Shown here piece by piece: positions 26,845 to 36,313 of a DNA stretch of 64,000 nt (position 1 is its first letter; each line of letters begins with the position of its first letter). Source of the stretch: a bacterium (GTDB lineage: Bacteria; Planctomycetota; SZUA-567); assembly GCA_003245715.1 (NCBI GenBank), contig QKCJ01000041.1:1-64000 (forward strand), in the 5' to 3' direction. The notes under the pieces are model-generated. The model worked only from the letters and a program-made list of their open reading frames with translations, made no database searches and was not told the origin of the DNA. Both the position numbers and the translations under genes were made by a program.

Positions 26845-27309
26845 ATGTCAGAACAGTGGCAGCGCCCGGATTGGGAGGAGTATTTTATGACAATCGCCGG
26901 ACAGGTCGCAACCCGCAGCACCTGCCTGCGCAGGCGTGTGGGCGCGGTTCTGGTGAAAGATAAACGCATCCTTGCGACCGGCTATAACGGCGCACCGCGA
27001 AACCTGCGCCACTGTAATGAGACGGGCTGCCTGCGCGAGCAGCGCAATATCCCCTCAGGACAAATGCACGAAATCTGCCGCGCGCTACATGCTGAGCAGA
27101 ATGCACTTCTTCAGGCAGCGGCATATGGTGTTCAGATTGAAGGTGCGGCGATGTTCTGCACTACCCAGCCCTGCACGCTTTGCGCGAAAATGCTGATTAA
27201 CGCGGGGGTCACTAAAATTTATGCGTCGGAGAAATACCCTGATGATATGGCGACCCAGCTTCTTGCAGAGGCGGGGGTGGAACTTATTTTTTATGAAGCG
27301 AAAAAGTAG
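26845..27309 (+). CDS. deoxycytidylate (dCMP) deaminase family protein
   Basis: The 154-residue cytidine-deaminase-fold protein has the zinc site HAEQNAL (residues 82-88, His and catalytic Glu) and PCTLCAKML (Cys110 and Cys113). The sequence up to [16 protein letters not shown] and the C-terminal [17 protein letters not shown] are typical of ComEB/dCMP deaminases, which make dUMP for thymidylate synthesis. I start it at ATG 26845, because AGGAGA is seven bases upstream and the core begins right after, rather than at the earlier in-frame ATG at 26794. mnmG begins 14 bases after its stop, so the two are probably one operon. Confidence 0.9.
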   Translation: MSEQWQRPDWEEYFMTIAGQVATRSTCLRRRVGAVLVKDKRILATGYNGAPRNLRHCNETGCLREQRNIPSGQMHEICRALHAEQNALLQAAAYGVQIEGAAMFCTTQPCTLCAKMLINAGVTKIYASEKYPDDMATQLLAEAGVELIFYEAKK

Positions 27310-27323
27310 GGAAGCTCTCGGGT

Positions 27324-29138
27324 ATGGCAATTAAGACTGACGTACTGGTTATCGGCGCGGGTCACGCGGGTTGCGAAGCGGCTCTGGCGGTTGCACGTAC
27401 AGGACTGGAAGCTCTGCTTGTAACGATGTCACTGGACACTGTTGCACAGATGTCTTGCAATCCGGCTATCGGCGGACTGGCCAAGGGACAGCTGGTGCGG
27501 GAAATTGACGCGCTGGGCGGGGCGATGGGGAAATGTATCGACGCGACCGGCATTCAGTTTCGGATGCTAAAATCCTCAAAAGGCCCGGCGGTGCGCTCGC
27601 CGCGCGCGCAGGCTGACAAGTGGGCCTACCAGCACTGGATGAAAAAATATGTCGAGTCCACACCCGGCGTCCGCCTGATGCAGGACAGGATTGTCGAGAT
27701 CCTTACCGAAAATGACACGGTTATCGGCGCAAAAACCGCTATCGGCATAGAGATTGAATGCCCGGCGGTGATTGTCTGTACCGGAACCTTCCCGCGCGGC
27801 AAGACCCATATCGGCAAGCATATCGCTCCGGGCGGGCGCTTTGGCGAACCGGCGGCGATGGAAATTTCGGCAAGCATGGAGACGCTTGGCCTGCCACTTT
27901 TGCGCCTCAAGACCGGAACCTGCCCCCGGGTCAGCTCACGTACGATTGACTACTCAAAGATGGTAATCCAACCCGGTGACGAGCCGCCCCTGCCCTTCAG
28001 TTATGAAACAGGCAAACTTGAGATTGAACAGATCCCCTGCTGGGCGACCTGGACGAATGAAAAAACGCACAAGGTTATTGAGGATATCCTCAAGGACGCG
28101 CCACTCTTCTCCGGGCAGATAGAAGGAACGGGGCCGCGTTACTGCCCGTCTTTTGAACTTAAAATCGCGCGATTCCCAGATAAACTGAAACACCATGTCT
28201 TTGTTGAGCCGGAAGGGAGAAACACCGAAGAAGTCTACCTCAACGGGTTATCGACAAGTATCGATTATGAGTCACAGGAAAAGATGGTACACTCGGTGCC
28301 GGGGCTTGAGGAGGCTGAGATTATGCGCTACGGCTACGCGGTTGAGTATGACGCGATCAGTCCGCGCGCGCTGCGCGACACCCTTGAGACCAAGAAGATC
28401 GCCGGGTTGTACCTTGCGGGACAGATCAACGGAACATCAGGTTACGAGGAAGCAGCGGCGCAGGGACTCTTTGCCGGGGTTAATGCGGCGATGAAGATCC
28501 AGAAACGGCCGGCATTCAGGCTGGAGAGAAATGAAGCCTATATCGGGGTGCTGGTCGATGACATTGTCACACGCGGCACTGATGAGCCGTACCGCCTTTT
28601 CACCAGCCGGGCTGAGTACCGCCTGATTATGCGTCAGGACAATGCCGATCTGCGGCTGGCAAAAATCGCCAGAGAATATGATCTTATAAGCGATGAAAAC
28701 GTTAAACGGGTCTCTGAGCTTGAAACGGAAATTGAAGAGACGTTGCAGGTTTTGCGCAGGAATGGTTTTGCCGACCGAACACTTCTGCAGCACCTGAAAA
28801 ACCCGGAGACAACATGGGAAGAAGTCGTCGCGCGCCTGCCTGAAACGCTCTCCAACGTCAGCGAACGGGCGAAAGAACAGGTTCTGATTAACGCCCGGTA
28901 TGAAGGCTACATCGACCGCCACAGCTCGCAGATTGAACGGCTGAAAAAATCTGAAGCGGTGCGCATCCCTGAAGACTTTGACTATAATGCAATCTCAGGT
29001 CTGCGCCTTGAAGCGAAAGAAAAGCTTAATCTGATAAAACCGGAAACACTCGGACAGGCCGGTAAAATTTCCGGTGTCTCACCGTCAGACCTGGCGCTGC
29101 TCTCCGTCAAACTCAAACAACACAAAAGCCGCAGCTGA
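27324..29138 (+). CDS. mnmG: tRNA uridine-5-carboxymethylaminomethyl modification enzyme MnmG (GidA)
   Basis: The 604-residue FAD enzyme, with MnmE, adds the carboxymethylaminomethyl group to U34 of several tRNAs. The FAD site [12 protein letters not shown] is at residues 9-20, and the GidA blocks [61 protein letters not shown] and the C-terminal [21 protein letters not shown] are all present. Length is near the usual 620. It is the second gene behind the dCMP deaminase. There is no rsmG, mnmE or parA here, although mnmG-rsmG-parA-parB clusters are common near origins; parB is 22 kb away. Confidence 0.97.
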   Translation: MAIKTDVLVIGAGHAGCEAALAVARTGLEALLVTMSLDTVAQMSCNPAIGGLAKGQLVREIDALGGAMGKCIDATGIQFRMLKSSKGPAVRSPRAQADKWAYQHWMKKYVESTPGVRLMQDRIVEILTENDTVIGAKTAIGIEIECPAVIVCTGTFPRGKTHIGKHIAPGGRFGEPAAMEISASMETLGLPLLRLKTGTCPRVSSRTIDYSKMVIQPGDEPPLPFSYETGKLEIEQIPCWATWTNEKTHKVIEDILKDAPLFSGQIEGTGPRYCPSFELKIARFPDKLKHHVFVEPEGRNTEEVYLNGLSTSIDYESQEKMVHSVPGLEEAEIMRYGYAVEYDAISPRALRDTLETKKIAGLYLAGQINGTSGYEEAAAQGLFAGVNAAMKIQKRPAFRLERNEAYIGVLVDDIVTRGTDEPYRLFTSRAEYRLIMRQDNADLRLAKIAREYDLISDENVKRVSELETEIEETLQVLRRNGFADRTLLQHLKNPETTWEEVVARLPETLSNVSERAKEQVLINARYEGYIDRHSSQIERLKKSEAVRIPEDFDYNAISGLRLEAKEKLNLIKPETLGQAGKISGVSPSDLALLSVKLKQHKSRS

Positions 29139-29156
29139 TTGATAAAACCACCAGAG

Positions 29157-29197
29157 AATAAAAATAAAAAGCTCTCGCCAGTAACTGACAAGAGCTT
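29157..29197 (-). terminator. rho-independent terminator of the 97-residue gene
   Basis: GCTCT and AGAGC form the outer stem and CAGT with ACTG the inner stem. Read on the minus strand it is followed by TTTTTATTTTTATTC. It lies downstream of the 29271-29564 gene and just after the convergent mnmG. Confidence 0.7.
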
Positions 29198-29270
29198 GCT
29201 CGGGAGGGGCAACCGCAGTTGCTTTAATTCTGGGGAGAATGGGGTTCAATAAAATCCTGCTGGCCGAAAA

Positions 29271-29564
29271 TCAGGCCGCAATACGTTCAATATCAGCGTT
29301 CAAACGGTCAACCATAGCCTCAAGCTGTTCGATATTCATATGGTTTGAGAGTTTCCTGACCCGCCCGGCACAGATAATAAGCTGCTCAAGTTGCGCAATC
29401 AGAAGCTTGGCGCGAACTGTAAACTCATCCTTGTGGCGCTGCTGCAAATCGCCATCATAACCGGCAATGCGATTCTCGGCGGCTACAAAATAGCTGTTGA
29501 CCTGCTGTACGTGACGATATAAAGCCTCGCGTAAAAAATCTACCTTGTCCTGTGTAATTTCCAT
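29271..29564 (-). CDS. hypothetical helical protein
   Basis: The 97-residue product is all helix: DKVDFLREALYRHVQQVNSYFVAAENRIAGYDGDLQQRHKDEFTVRAKLLIAQLEQLIICAGRVRKLSNHMNIEQLEAMVDRLNADIERI. It looks like a small helical-bundle or coiled-coil protein, with no membrane segment or signal. An AGGGAAC-type purine stretch (GGGAACGG) precedes the ATG, and a hairpin terminator follows. No family is recognised. Its neighbour upstream across the promoter region is an ABC ATPase transcribed the other way. Confidence 0.5.
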   Translation of the reverse strand: MEITQDKVDFLREALYRHVQQVNSYFVAAENRIAGYDGDLQQRHKDEFTVRAKLLIAQLEQLIICAGRVRKLSNHMNIEQLEAMVDRLNADIERIAA

Positions 29565-29765
29565 TTCCGTTCCCTTTTTTATACCCTGAAATCCGTTTAC
29601 AAATTATTATCAAACAAATACCGTTCCAGAATATCCGCCGCGATATCTTATTAATAATCAACAAGTTACAAAATGCCAATTATTTTTAACCGAAGAATTC
29701 GGCAAAGTTATCCGACATAATTAACTTATACCGGAAAATATTTCTGCAGCCAAATCCGTTAAAAG

Positions 29766-29793
29766 TTGAACGCTGGCAGCTAAAGCGTATAAT
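29766..29793 (+). promoter_or_regulatory. putative sigma-70 promoter of the GldA-like ABC ATPase
   Basis: TTGAAC and a perfect TATAAT are separated by 16 bases, 98 bases before the ATG at 29891. The leader between start and gene holds the 29838-29855 palindrome. Confidence 0.55.
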
Positions 29794-29837
29794 CAATATT
29801 TGCGATGAAGAAAAATGAATGTAGTAAATGTAGTATT

Positions 29838-29855
29838 TGATTTCGCGCGAAAACA
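29838..29855. promoter_or_regulatory. palindrome in the leader of the ABC ATPase gene
   Basis: TGATTTCGCGCGAAAACA is an 18-bp inverted repeat with one mismatched pair; the core TTTCGCGCGAAA is perfect. It is about 36 bases before the start and just downstream of the putative promoter, so a repressor bound there could block elongation. Its owner is not known. Confidence 0.35.
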
Positions 29856-29890
29856 GTTTCAGCGCCTAAGCACAGAGCAGGAGAAAGAGT

Positions 29891-30817
29891 ATGATTGAGG
29901 CGATCGACCTTAACAAGTATTACGGATCACAGCATGCTGTGCGCGGGGTGTCTTTTTTTGTTGAGGAAGGCAAGACGGTAGGGTTTCTCGGCGGCAACGG
30001 TGCGGGTAAATCAACAACGATGCGGATGCTGACGGGGTTTATCAAACCTACTTCTGGGGTTGCGAAAATTGCCGGCATTGATGTGAACGCCAATCCGCTT
30101 GAGGCGCGCAAAAATCTCGGCTACCTACCGGAAAGTACGCCGCTTTATACTGACATGCGAGTTACGGAGTATCTCAGGTACCGCTCAAAACTTAAGGGTA
30201 TTGAAAGCGGTAAGATAAATACGGCTGTTGAGCGGGTTATTGAGGACTGCTGGCTTTCGGAGGTACGCGATAAAATCATCGGGCATCTCTCCAAGGGTTA
30301 CCGCCAGAGAACCGGGCTTGCCGATTGTCTGCTGGGTGATCCGAAAATACTGATCCTTGATGAGCCGACTGTCGGGCTTGACCCCAATCAGGTTCGCCAG
30401 ACACGCGAGCTGATTAAGCGTATCGGTGAGAAGCGGACGGTCTTTCTCTCCACGCATATCCTGCATGAGGTGGAGCTTTCCTGCGAGGAGGTAATTATTA
30501 TCCGCAACGGTGAGATCGCTGCCCGCGGCAAGACTAAAGAGATGTGCAACAATTACAAGGGGCCGCGTTTTTTGCGGGTGCAGCTTAATACGCCTGAAGA
30601 CGCTGCCGAGTATTTCACAAAATTGCCAAATATTGACAGTATCGAAAAGACGGCGGAGAACTCCTGGCGTCTGACGTGTACGGCCGACCCAAGGCGGGAG
30701 TTGTCCCGGATGGCCACAGAGCGCGGCTGGCTGGTTGAGGAGATGGCTCTTGAGCCGGTTCGTCTGGAGGAAATCTTCAGCCGCCTCACCCTTGACCATG
30801 AGAAGGTTACCAATTAA
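29891..30817 (+). CDS. ABC transporter ATP-binding protein (GldA/NodI/CcmA-type)
   Basis: This 308-residue ABC ATPase has Walker A GGNGAGKST (residues 35-43), the block LGYLPESTPLYTDMRVTEYLRYRSKLKG, signature LSKGYRQRTGLADCLL, Walker B ILILDEPTVGLDPNQ and H-loop STHILHEVE. YLPESTPLY is a mark of the GldA-like subgroup of ABC-2 exporters. The C-terminal 80 residues after the ATPase (FLRVQLNTPEDAAEYFTKLPNIDSI) form the usual small regulatory domain. Normally an ABC-2 permease gene follows, but here the next gene on this strand is the methionine synthase activation domain 32 bases on, so the permease is not linked. Confidence 0.88.
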   Translation: MIEAIDLNKYYGSQHAVRGVSFFVEEGKTVGFLGGNGAGKSTTMRMLTGFIKPTSGVAKIAGIDVNANPLEARKNLGYLPESTPLYTDMRVTEYLRYRSKLKGIESGKINTAVERVIEDCWLSEVRDKIIGHLSKGYRQRTGLADCLLGDPKILILDEPTVGLDPNQVRQTRELIKRIGEKRTVFLSTHILHEVELSCEEVIIIRNGEIAARGKTKEMCNNYKGPRFLRVQLNTPEDAAEYFTKLPNIDSIEKTAENSWRLTCTADPRRELSRMATERGWLVEEMALEPVRLEEIFSRLTLDHEKVTN

Positions 30818-30849
30818 TCCGCCCCTCCGGGTAGAAACAAAAAATATTC

Positions 30850-31461
30850 ATGCTTAAAACTTTCAACCATATTCCACTTGAGCTGCCGCTGTTGGACATC
30901 CTGAAACGCCTTGGCTATAACCGGCATCTGACCCAGATACAGGAGAGTCAGCGCATCGCAATCGAGAAGCATATCAATGACGCGTTTTCTCTCTGCCAAC
31001 CGGTTGGGCGCTACTGTATTGACCGTATCACGGAAAATGACGGCGGGCGAGTCTGCTCAGAGTCAGGTCTTGTTTTTGAATCATCAAACCTCGCAGCGTT
31101 ACTCAAGGATAGCCCGGAAATAATTCTGCTTGCGGGGACTGTCGGCAGGGAGATAGTTGAAGATACGGAAAAACTGGTCATTCAGGAGAACGGCTCGACG
31201 GCTCTGGTTTACGATGCGGTCGGATCGGAAACGACGGACGCGATTCTTGACTGGCTGATGAAATATCTGGCAACCGAGCTGATACGCAAAGGCAAAACGC
31301 TGACCAATATGCGCTTCTCTGCCGGATATGGCGACCTGAAACTTGAGAACCAGAAACAAATCTTTGCGGCGCTGAAGCTTGAGGAGCTGGGCCTTGAACT
31401 AAACGAATCATATATATTATCCCCGGAAAAAAGTGTAACGGCAATTGCGGGGATCATCTGA
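30850..31461 (+). CDS. stand-alone vitamin B12-dependent methionine synthase activation domain protein
   Basis: The 203-residue protein matches the reactivation domain (C-terminal module) of MetH. The diagnostic block RFSAGYGDLKLENQKQIFAALKLEELGLELNESYILSPEKSVTAIAGI is present: RxSPGYG-type helix, then LxPxKSVxAixG. In full-length MetH this module binds SAM and reduced flavodoxin partners to re-methylate inactive cob(II)alamin. Here it is a separate protein with its own ATG, next to an ABC ATPase. The window MetH (47104-49509) lacks this module, so this protein probably serves it in trans. The SAM-binding RxxxGY pattern is retained as RFSAGYG. Confidence 0.85.
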   Translation: MLKTFNHIPLELPLLDILKRLGYNRHLTQIQESQRIAIEKHINDAFSLCQPVGRYCIDRITENDGGRVCSESGLVFESSNLAALLKDSPEIILLAGTVGREIVEDTEKLVIQENGSTALVYDAVGSETTDAILDWLMKYLATELIRKGKTLTNMRFSAGYGDLKLENQKQIFAALKLEELGLELNESYILSPEKSVTAIAGII

Positions 31462-31474
31462 AGTTTGACCTGTT

Positions 31475-32278
31475 TCAGGCGCGTTCATCAAGTAGAAAAT
31501 CACGCACCTTCCGCGAAAAGATCTGCCCGTTTTCAAGGAGGGGCGAATGGGCGGTATCCTTGAGAATTTCCAGTCTGGCTTTTTTTATCAGCCGGCAAAA
31601 CTCTTTCTGCTCATCAAGAGAGAACATCAAATCGTGCTCGCCGCAGATAACCAGGGTTTCAGCATCGATATTTTTAAGGCTATTTGTGAAATCAAAGCCG
31701 CGCAGAGCCACCAGTTGTTTGATGAAATTCTCGGTCGTCTGCTTGTAGGGATAAGCCAGAAAGTACTTGACCGCGCCAGCGCAGAGCGTCTGGTTTTCAA
31801 AATATTTTCGCGTTACCATCCACGGCAATACGGCGTTGAAAAAATCTTCAGGGGTGCCTAGTTCCTTGATCCGCCGCCATGAGCGGACAACCTGCGAAGC
31901 AAAAGGGGTCGAGCGCGGTGAGGACGAAGCAAGAATCAGCTTGTCTACAAATAGCGGGTATTTATCGGCAAAAACCTGCGCGATCATCCCACCCATAGAA
32001 TGCCCGAGAAGATGAACCTTCTCAAGTTTGAGGTGTCGCAGGATACTGGCAAGATCATCAGCATAAAGCTCAAAGTCTATCTCAAGCGTGCCGACCGGGG
32101 TCTGCCCTGTGCCGCGAAAGTCCGGCATTATCAGATGAAAATCCTTCAGCCACGCACTGTAACAGCCACCCCAACAGGACGAATCCGTAGCCAACCCCGG
32201 CAAAAGCAACAGCGGGATATCGCCATTGCCACCCTCACAAAAAAATAAATCAACACCCTCAATATTTACCAATGGCAT
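31475..32278 (-). CDS. alpha/beta hydrolase
   Basis: This 267-residue protein has the alpha/beta hydrolase core: LLLPGLATDSSCW oxyanion region, nucleophile Ser94 in GHSMGG, acid Asp near residue 217 in CGEHDLMFSL, and the His near 243 in DTAHSPLLE. The arrangement is close to the BioH/haloalkane/3-oxoadipate enol-lactonase group, but substrate cannot be assigned. It ends 13 bases from the convergent methionine-synthase activation gene and starts six bases after the hrpA stop, so it is probably co-transcribed with hrpA on the minus strand. Confidence 0.85.
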   Translation of the reverse strand: MPLVNIEGVDLFFCEGGNGDIPLLLLPGLATDSSCWGGCYSAWLKDFHLIMPDFRGTGQTPVGTLEIDFELYADDLASILRHLKLEKVHLLGHSMGGMIAQVFADKYPLFVDKLILASSSPRSTPFASQVVRSWRRIKELGTPEDFFNAVLPWMVTRKYFENQTLCAGAVKYFLAYPYKQTTENFIKQLVALRGFDFTNSLKNIDAETLVICGEHDLMFSLDEQKEFCRLIKKARLEILKDTAHSPLLENGQIFSRKVRDFLLDERA

Positions 32279-32284
32279 AATCTG

Positions 32285-35200
32285 TCACCCTTTTTCATTA
32301 AGCTTTTTACTTGCGGCAAACCAGAGTTCAGCAAGTTTTTTCAGAGATACTTTCAGCGGCGTACCAACCTCCTGCGCAAATAACTGCACTGCATACTCCT
32401 CAAGCATCCAGCGGTACTCAAACAATTCCGGAATAAATCGCCCCGACTTACTGGCACTGACAAAACCCGCAAGCGCCTGCTGCCATAGAGAATTAATTTC
32501 AGAAGCTCTCGCCCGGTCTTTATTTACCCCTGCAAGCATCTTGTCATAACGCATCATAAGCGCCTTGAGGTACCGGGCTATATCTTTAACATGCGCGATG
32601 CCGGCATCGCGGACAAACCCGGGATAAACCAGACGCAGCAGATGCGCCCTTATTTCATTTACCGCAGCGTCCTTCTCACTGGAGCGTTCGGGAAGCAATT
32701 TTGACAGCAATACCGAAGCCAACTCAAGCGCCTCTGACGCCTGACAGGAAGCGTTATAACTGACAGTATACAACTCTCTGCGCAGAGCATCCAGAAAAAG
32801 GTCAAAGCCCGCGCGGCAGCGGGGAACGGAAGAATGCGCGTCATAAAGATATTGAATGGCGGAAAAAATAATCTCCTCGTTGAGCATTTCCCGCCCGCCA
32901 CCGATAGCAGCATAATTCATCAGGGCTTTTTGTGAAAGGGAAAAACTTTTAATGATTTTACTGATCTGCTCCTTAAGCTCAAGCTGCGCCAGACGGCAGA
33001 TGCCTTTTCTGCTATTGCGCAAGGCAAGCTCGGGAGAATCAAACACCAGTAACGAAACAGACGAAGACATGTCCTTAAGGCCGGGAAAACCGGCTACAGC
33101 TCCGGGAAGAGTGACCTTCTCAGGGAGTTCGAAATTCCAGCTGGTTAAACCGGATTTTTCAAACTTCTCTTTTGGAGCCTGCTCAAAATTATCCCGGGCT
33201 TTGTCGGCACAGGACTGCTGTAATTCTTTCAGACGCCGGCCGCGCTTGATTACATTTCCGCGCGAGTCAACGATACGATAATTCATCTTGAGAAATGGCG
33301 GAAGCTCGCAACTGCGGAAATCTGAAGGCTTGACCCGTAAAGAATACTGGCGGTTCAAGGCGTCAGAAAGCGCCTCATATAAATCACAGCTCTTTTCTTT
33401 TGCCAACTCTGCATTTACATAGACAAGTGCGTCGTCGATCGGATTTATCTCACGGCGGATACTGCGGGGAAGCAGGCGCAAAAGCTCTGAAACTTTCTGC
33501 GGGAGTAGGCCGGGGACAAGCCATTCAAAATCTTTTTCACTGAGATTAGGCAGAACACCAAGGGCAATTGTAACTGTAACCCCGTCGTCGATATGCCCCG
33601 GCTCGAAACGGTACTCAAGCAGAAAGGAATTACCCCCGACTGTCATCGCTTCCGGGAAGCTCGCACTGCTGAGTCCCGTTACAGTTTCAAGTACGATATC
33701 GCTTTCAGACATGAAAAGCTGCTCCGCCTTTTTATTATTATGACAATAGCGTTCAAGGGCGCGGAGTGTGTATATATCTTTGGGGATACGCTGATTATAA
33801 AATTCAAAGACGCCTTCCCGGTCAAGCAGAAGATCCTTACGACGTAGCTTATCCTGCTTGTCTTCAAACTTTTCCAGCAGTTTGTTATTGCGATTGAAAA
33901 ATGACAGATCAGTCTTGAGCTGCCGGTCAACAAGGCCGTCGCGGATAAAAATTTCACGTGCTTTCTCCGGATCACGCGGCCCGTAATGCACCCGCCTTCT
34001 CTCAACGACGGGCAGGCCATAAAGGGTCGCATTCATAAACGCCCGCACACACCCGCCCTCTGAATCAAAGTAAGGATCAGAATAGCTGAGCTTCAATAAA
34101 TGACCGCCGACCTCCTCAAGCCACTCGGGGTCAATAGCGGCAACTGTGCGCGCGAAAGGCCGGGCCGTCTCAACAATCTCTGCCGCCATTATCCATTTCT
34201 GCCTGGCCGCGCTAAGACCCGAGCCGGGCCAGACATGAAAGGCCATCCCACGGCTGCCGCGGTACTCTTTATCTTCTTCATGAAAAATGCCGCAGCGCGA
34301 AAGCAGGCCGCTTAATAACGCTTTATGCAGTTGCGGATCGTCAAAGCCCTGACGTTTATTGTGCCGCTTGTCAGGCCGATTATTTTTATCCGGCTCGGCC
34401 TTGGGCAGACGTGTAGCGTTCAGCAAATCAGAGAGCTGCCTGACGGTATTATGCCACTCACGAAGTCGGAGATAACTGAGCATATTATCCCGGCACCATT
34501 TATTATAGCGGTTGTTGCTGCCGAGTTTTTCACGTTGGTGCTCAAGCTCACGCCAGAGGTGCAACCAACTTCTGAAGTCCGAGAATTTGTCGAGATATTT
34601 TTTATGCAGGCGGTCAGCCTCGTCACGTTTCTCAACGGGGCGCAGGCGCGGGTCCTGAACTGTAAGCGCGGCAACAACAATTATCGCCTCCTCAAGACAG
34701 CCGCTGCGGTACGCCTCAAGCAGCATCCGGCCGTATCTTGGCTCAATCGGTAAAGCGGCAATCGCTTTGCCGTCTCTGGTCAGACGGCGCTCTTCGTCAA
34801 TTGCCCCGATCTCTTCAAGCTCGTCATAACCCGAGCGCACCAATGCACCAGACGGCGGCTCGATAAATGGAAAATCTTCGACCCGTCCAAGCCTGAGAAG
34901 TGACATCTGCAGAATTACGCCGGCCAGTGATGAGCGTTTGATCTCGGGGTCGGTATACTCGTCACGTTTTTTGAACTCATCTTCCGCATAAAGACGCACA
35001 CAAACACCGGCCTGAACACGTCCGCAACGGCCTGAGCGCTGATTAGCGCTGGCCTGTGATATCGCTTCAATCTGAAGACGTTCAACCTGCGTGCGGGGAT
35101 TATAGCGCTTGATTCTGGCAAGACCGGTATCAATAACATAGCGGATGCGCGGCACGGTAACAGAGGTCTCAGCGACATTGGTGGATACAATTATCCGCCG

Positions 35201-36199
35201 TTTAGCCCCGGGATGAAAGACCCGGCGCTGCTCGGCCGGAGTCAGCCGGGAGTATAGCGGCAAGACCTCAGCAGAGGCAAAATTACGTTTCTCAAGATGC
35301 GCGACTGCTTCACGGATATCCTGCTCACCGGTCATAAAAACCAGCGTGTCACCTGCGCCGAATTCACGAAAAACCGCTTCAATTGCATGACCGACAGCTA
35401 CCGGCAGTTCCGCATCCTCATCAACAGGCGCATAAACTATATCAACCGGATACGTGCGCCCCTCAACCTCAATAACCGGTGCGGCGTTGAAGTATTCAGA
35501 AAAACGCTCGACCTCAAGGGTGGCGGAGCTGATAATAACTTTCAGATCAGGGCGTCTTGGCAATAGCCGTTTGAGATAACCAAGAATAAAATCGATATTC
35601 AGCGAGCGCTCATGCGCTTCATCAATAATCAGCGTGTCATAGGCAAGAAGATCCGGATCACCTCTGGTCTCTGAGAGCAGTACGCCGTCAGTCATGAACT
35701 TGACAAAGGTCTCGCGTTTAACGCGCTGCTCAAAACGCACCTGATAACCGACCGCGTCACCGATGCCGGTTGAGAGTTCCTCAGCTACCCGCTCAGCAAC
35801 ACTGACCGCGGCAACACGCCTTGGCTGCGTGCAGCCGATCAGACCCTTACTCCCCCGCCCCAGTTCAAGACAGATTTTCGGAAGCTGGGTAGTCTTGCCT
35901 GAGCCGGTGGCGCCGGCGATAATAAGGACCTGATTGTTATTTATCGCTTCAAGTATCTCCGAACGACGCTGGCTTACGGGAAGATTTTCGGGGTACTCTG
36001 GTTTTGGCGCATTTTCAAGACGCCAGCGGGCAAAAGAAATTGAGGAAGTGATACGCCTGTCAAGGCGCTGGCGGTCGGCGTCATTTTTTGCCCGCCGCAA
36101 CTGATGCTGGAATTTGGGTATGTCAGCACTGAAGCATTCCGAAAACGCTTCAAGCCATACGTTTGAACCAGGATTATTTATATCTTGCATCTGAGGCAT
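32285..36199 (-). CDS. hrpA: ATP-dependent RNA helicase HrpA
   Basis: This 1304-residue DEAH-box helicase has motif I GATGSGKTTQLPK near residue 95, motif II IIDEAHERS, motif III ISSATLEVE, motif V STNVAETSVTVP and motif VI QRSGRCGRVQAGVCVRLY. A helicase-associated HA2 domain follows, and the long C-terminal extension (about 500 residues) is characteristic of HrpA rather than HrpB. HrpA is linked to mRNA processing and to resolving stalled ribosomes. Length is normal for the family. It starts at 36199, divergent from the GT41-like gene, and reads into the alpha/beta hydrolase six bases downstream. Confidence 0.95.
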   Translation of the reverse strand: MPQMQDINNPGSNVWLEAFSECFSADIPKFQHQLRRAKNDADRQRLDRRITSSISFARWRLENAPKPEYPENLPVSQRRSEILEAINNNQVLIIAGATGSGKTTQLPKICLELGRGSKGLIGCTQPRRVAAVSVAERVAEELSTGIGDAVGYQVRFEQRVKRETFVKFMTDGVLLSETRGDPDLLAYDTLIIDEAHERSLNIDFILGYLKRLLPRRPDLKVIISSATLEVERFSEYFNAAPVIEVEGRTYPVDIVYAPVDEDAELPVAVGHAIEAVFREFGAGDTLVFMTGEQDIREAVAHLEKRNFASAEVLPLYSRLTPAEQRRVFHPGAKRRIIVSTNVAETSVTVPRIRYVIDTGLARIKRYNPRTQVERLQIEAISQASANQRSGRCGRVQAGVCVRLYAEDEFKKRDEYTDPEIKRSSLAGVILQMSLLRLGRVEDFPFIEPPSGALVRSGYDELEEIGAIDEERRLTRDGKAIAALPIEPRYGRMLLEAYRSGCLEEAIIVVAALTVQDPRLRPVEKRDEADRLHKKYLDKFSDFRSWLHLWRELEHQREKLGSNNRYNKWCRDNMLSYLRLREWHNTVRQLSDLLNATRLPKAEPDKNNRPDKRHNKRQGFDDPQLHKALLSGLLSRCGIFHEEDKEYRGSRGMAFHVWPGSGLSAARQKWIMAAEIVETARPFARTVAAIDPEWLEEVGGHLLKLSYSDPYFDSEGGCVRAFMNATLYGLPVVERRRVHYGPRDPEKAREIFIRDGLVDRQLKTDLSFFNRNNKLLEKFEDKQDKLRRKDLLLDREGVFEFYNQRIPKDIYTLRALERYCHNNKKAEQLFMSESDIVLETVTGLSSASFPEAMTVGGNSFLLEYRFEPGHIDDGVTVTIALGVLPNLSEKDFEWLVPGLLPQKVSELLRLLPRSIRREINPIDDALVYVNAELAKEKSCDLYEALSDALNRQYSLRVKPSDFRSCELPPFLKMNYRIVDSRGNVIKRGRRLKELQQSCADKARDNFEQAPKEKFEKSGLTSWNFELPEKVTLPGAVAGFPGLKDMSSSVSLLVFDSPELALRNSRKGICRLAQLELKEQISKIIKSFSLSQKALMNYAAIGGGREMLNEEIIFSAIQYLYDAHSSVPRCRAGFDLFLDALRRELYTVSYNASCQASEALELASVLLSKLLPERSSEKDAAVNEIRAHLLRLVYPGFVRDAGIAHVKDIARYLKALMMRYDKMLAGVNKDRARASEINSLWQQALAGFVSASKSGRFIPELFEYRWMLEEYAVQLFAQEVGTPLKVSLKKLAELWFAASKKLNEKG

Positions 36200-36232
36200 A
36201 TACAGTATTCATCGGATAAAGTCAAAAAAAGA

Positions 36233-36260
36233 TTGTTGCATGAATTTATATCTTTATAAT
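36233..36260 (+). promoter_or_regulatory. putative sigma-70 promoter of the TPR/GT41 gene
   Basis: TTGTTG-16-TATAAT gives a transcription start near 36267. The TTG at 36266 would then be leaderless, which argues for the ATG at 36314. Confidence 0.5.
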
Positions 36261-36313
36261 CATATTTGAGAAGAAATCAATATCAACCTCGATTATGGGA
36301 AACGGGCAAGATA

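Larger units (their letters stand above)
29565..29890. other. intergenic region between divergent genes
   Basis: This 326-base A+T-rich stretch has no gene that I can support. It holds the promoter of the ABC ATPase (TTGAAC-16-TATAAT at 29766-29793), then a tandem ATGTAGTA pair (near 29818-29835), then a palindrome (29838-29855) in the transcribed leader. The divergent 29271-29564 gene must also start from here. Confidence 0.5.

Noticed and set aside
32285..36199. Helicase as part of a defence system.
   Set aside because: Motifs, length and C-terminal extension are those of ordinary HrpA, and no defence genes are next to it.
36266..36313. TTG start giving 16 more residues to the GT41 protein.
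   Set aside because: It lies at the expected transcription start, has no ribosome site, and the extra residues look unlike the family.
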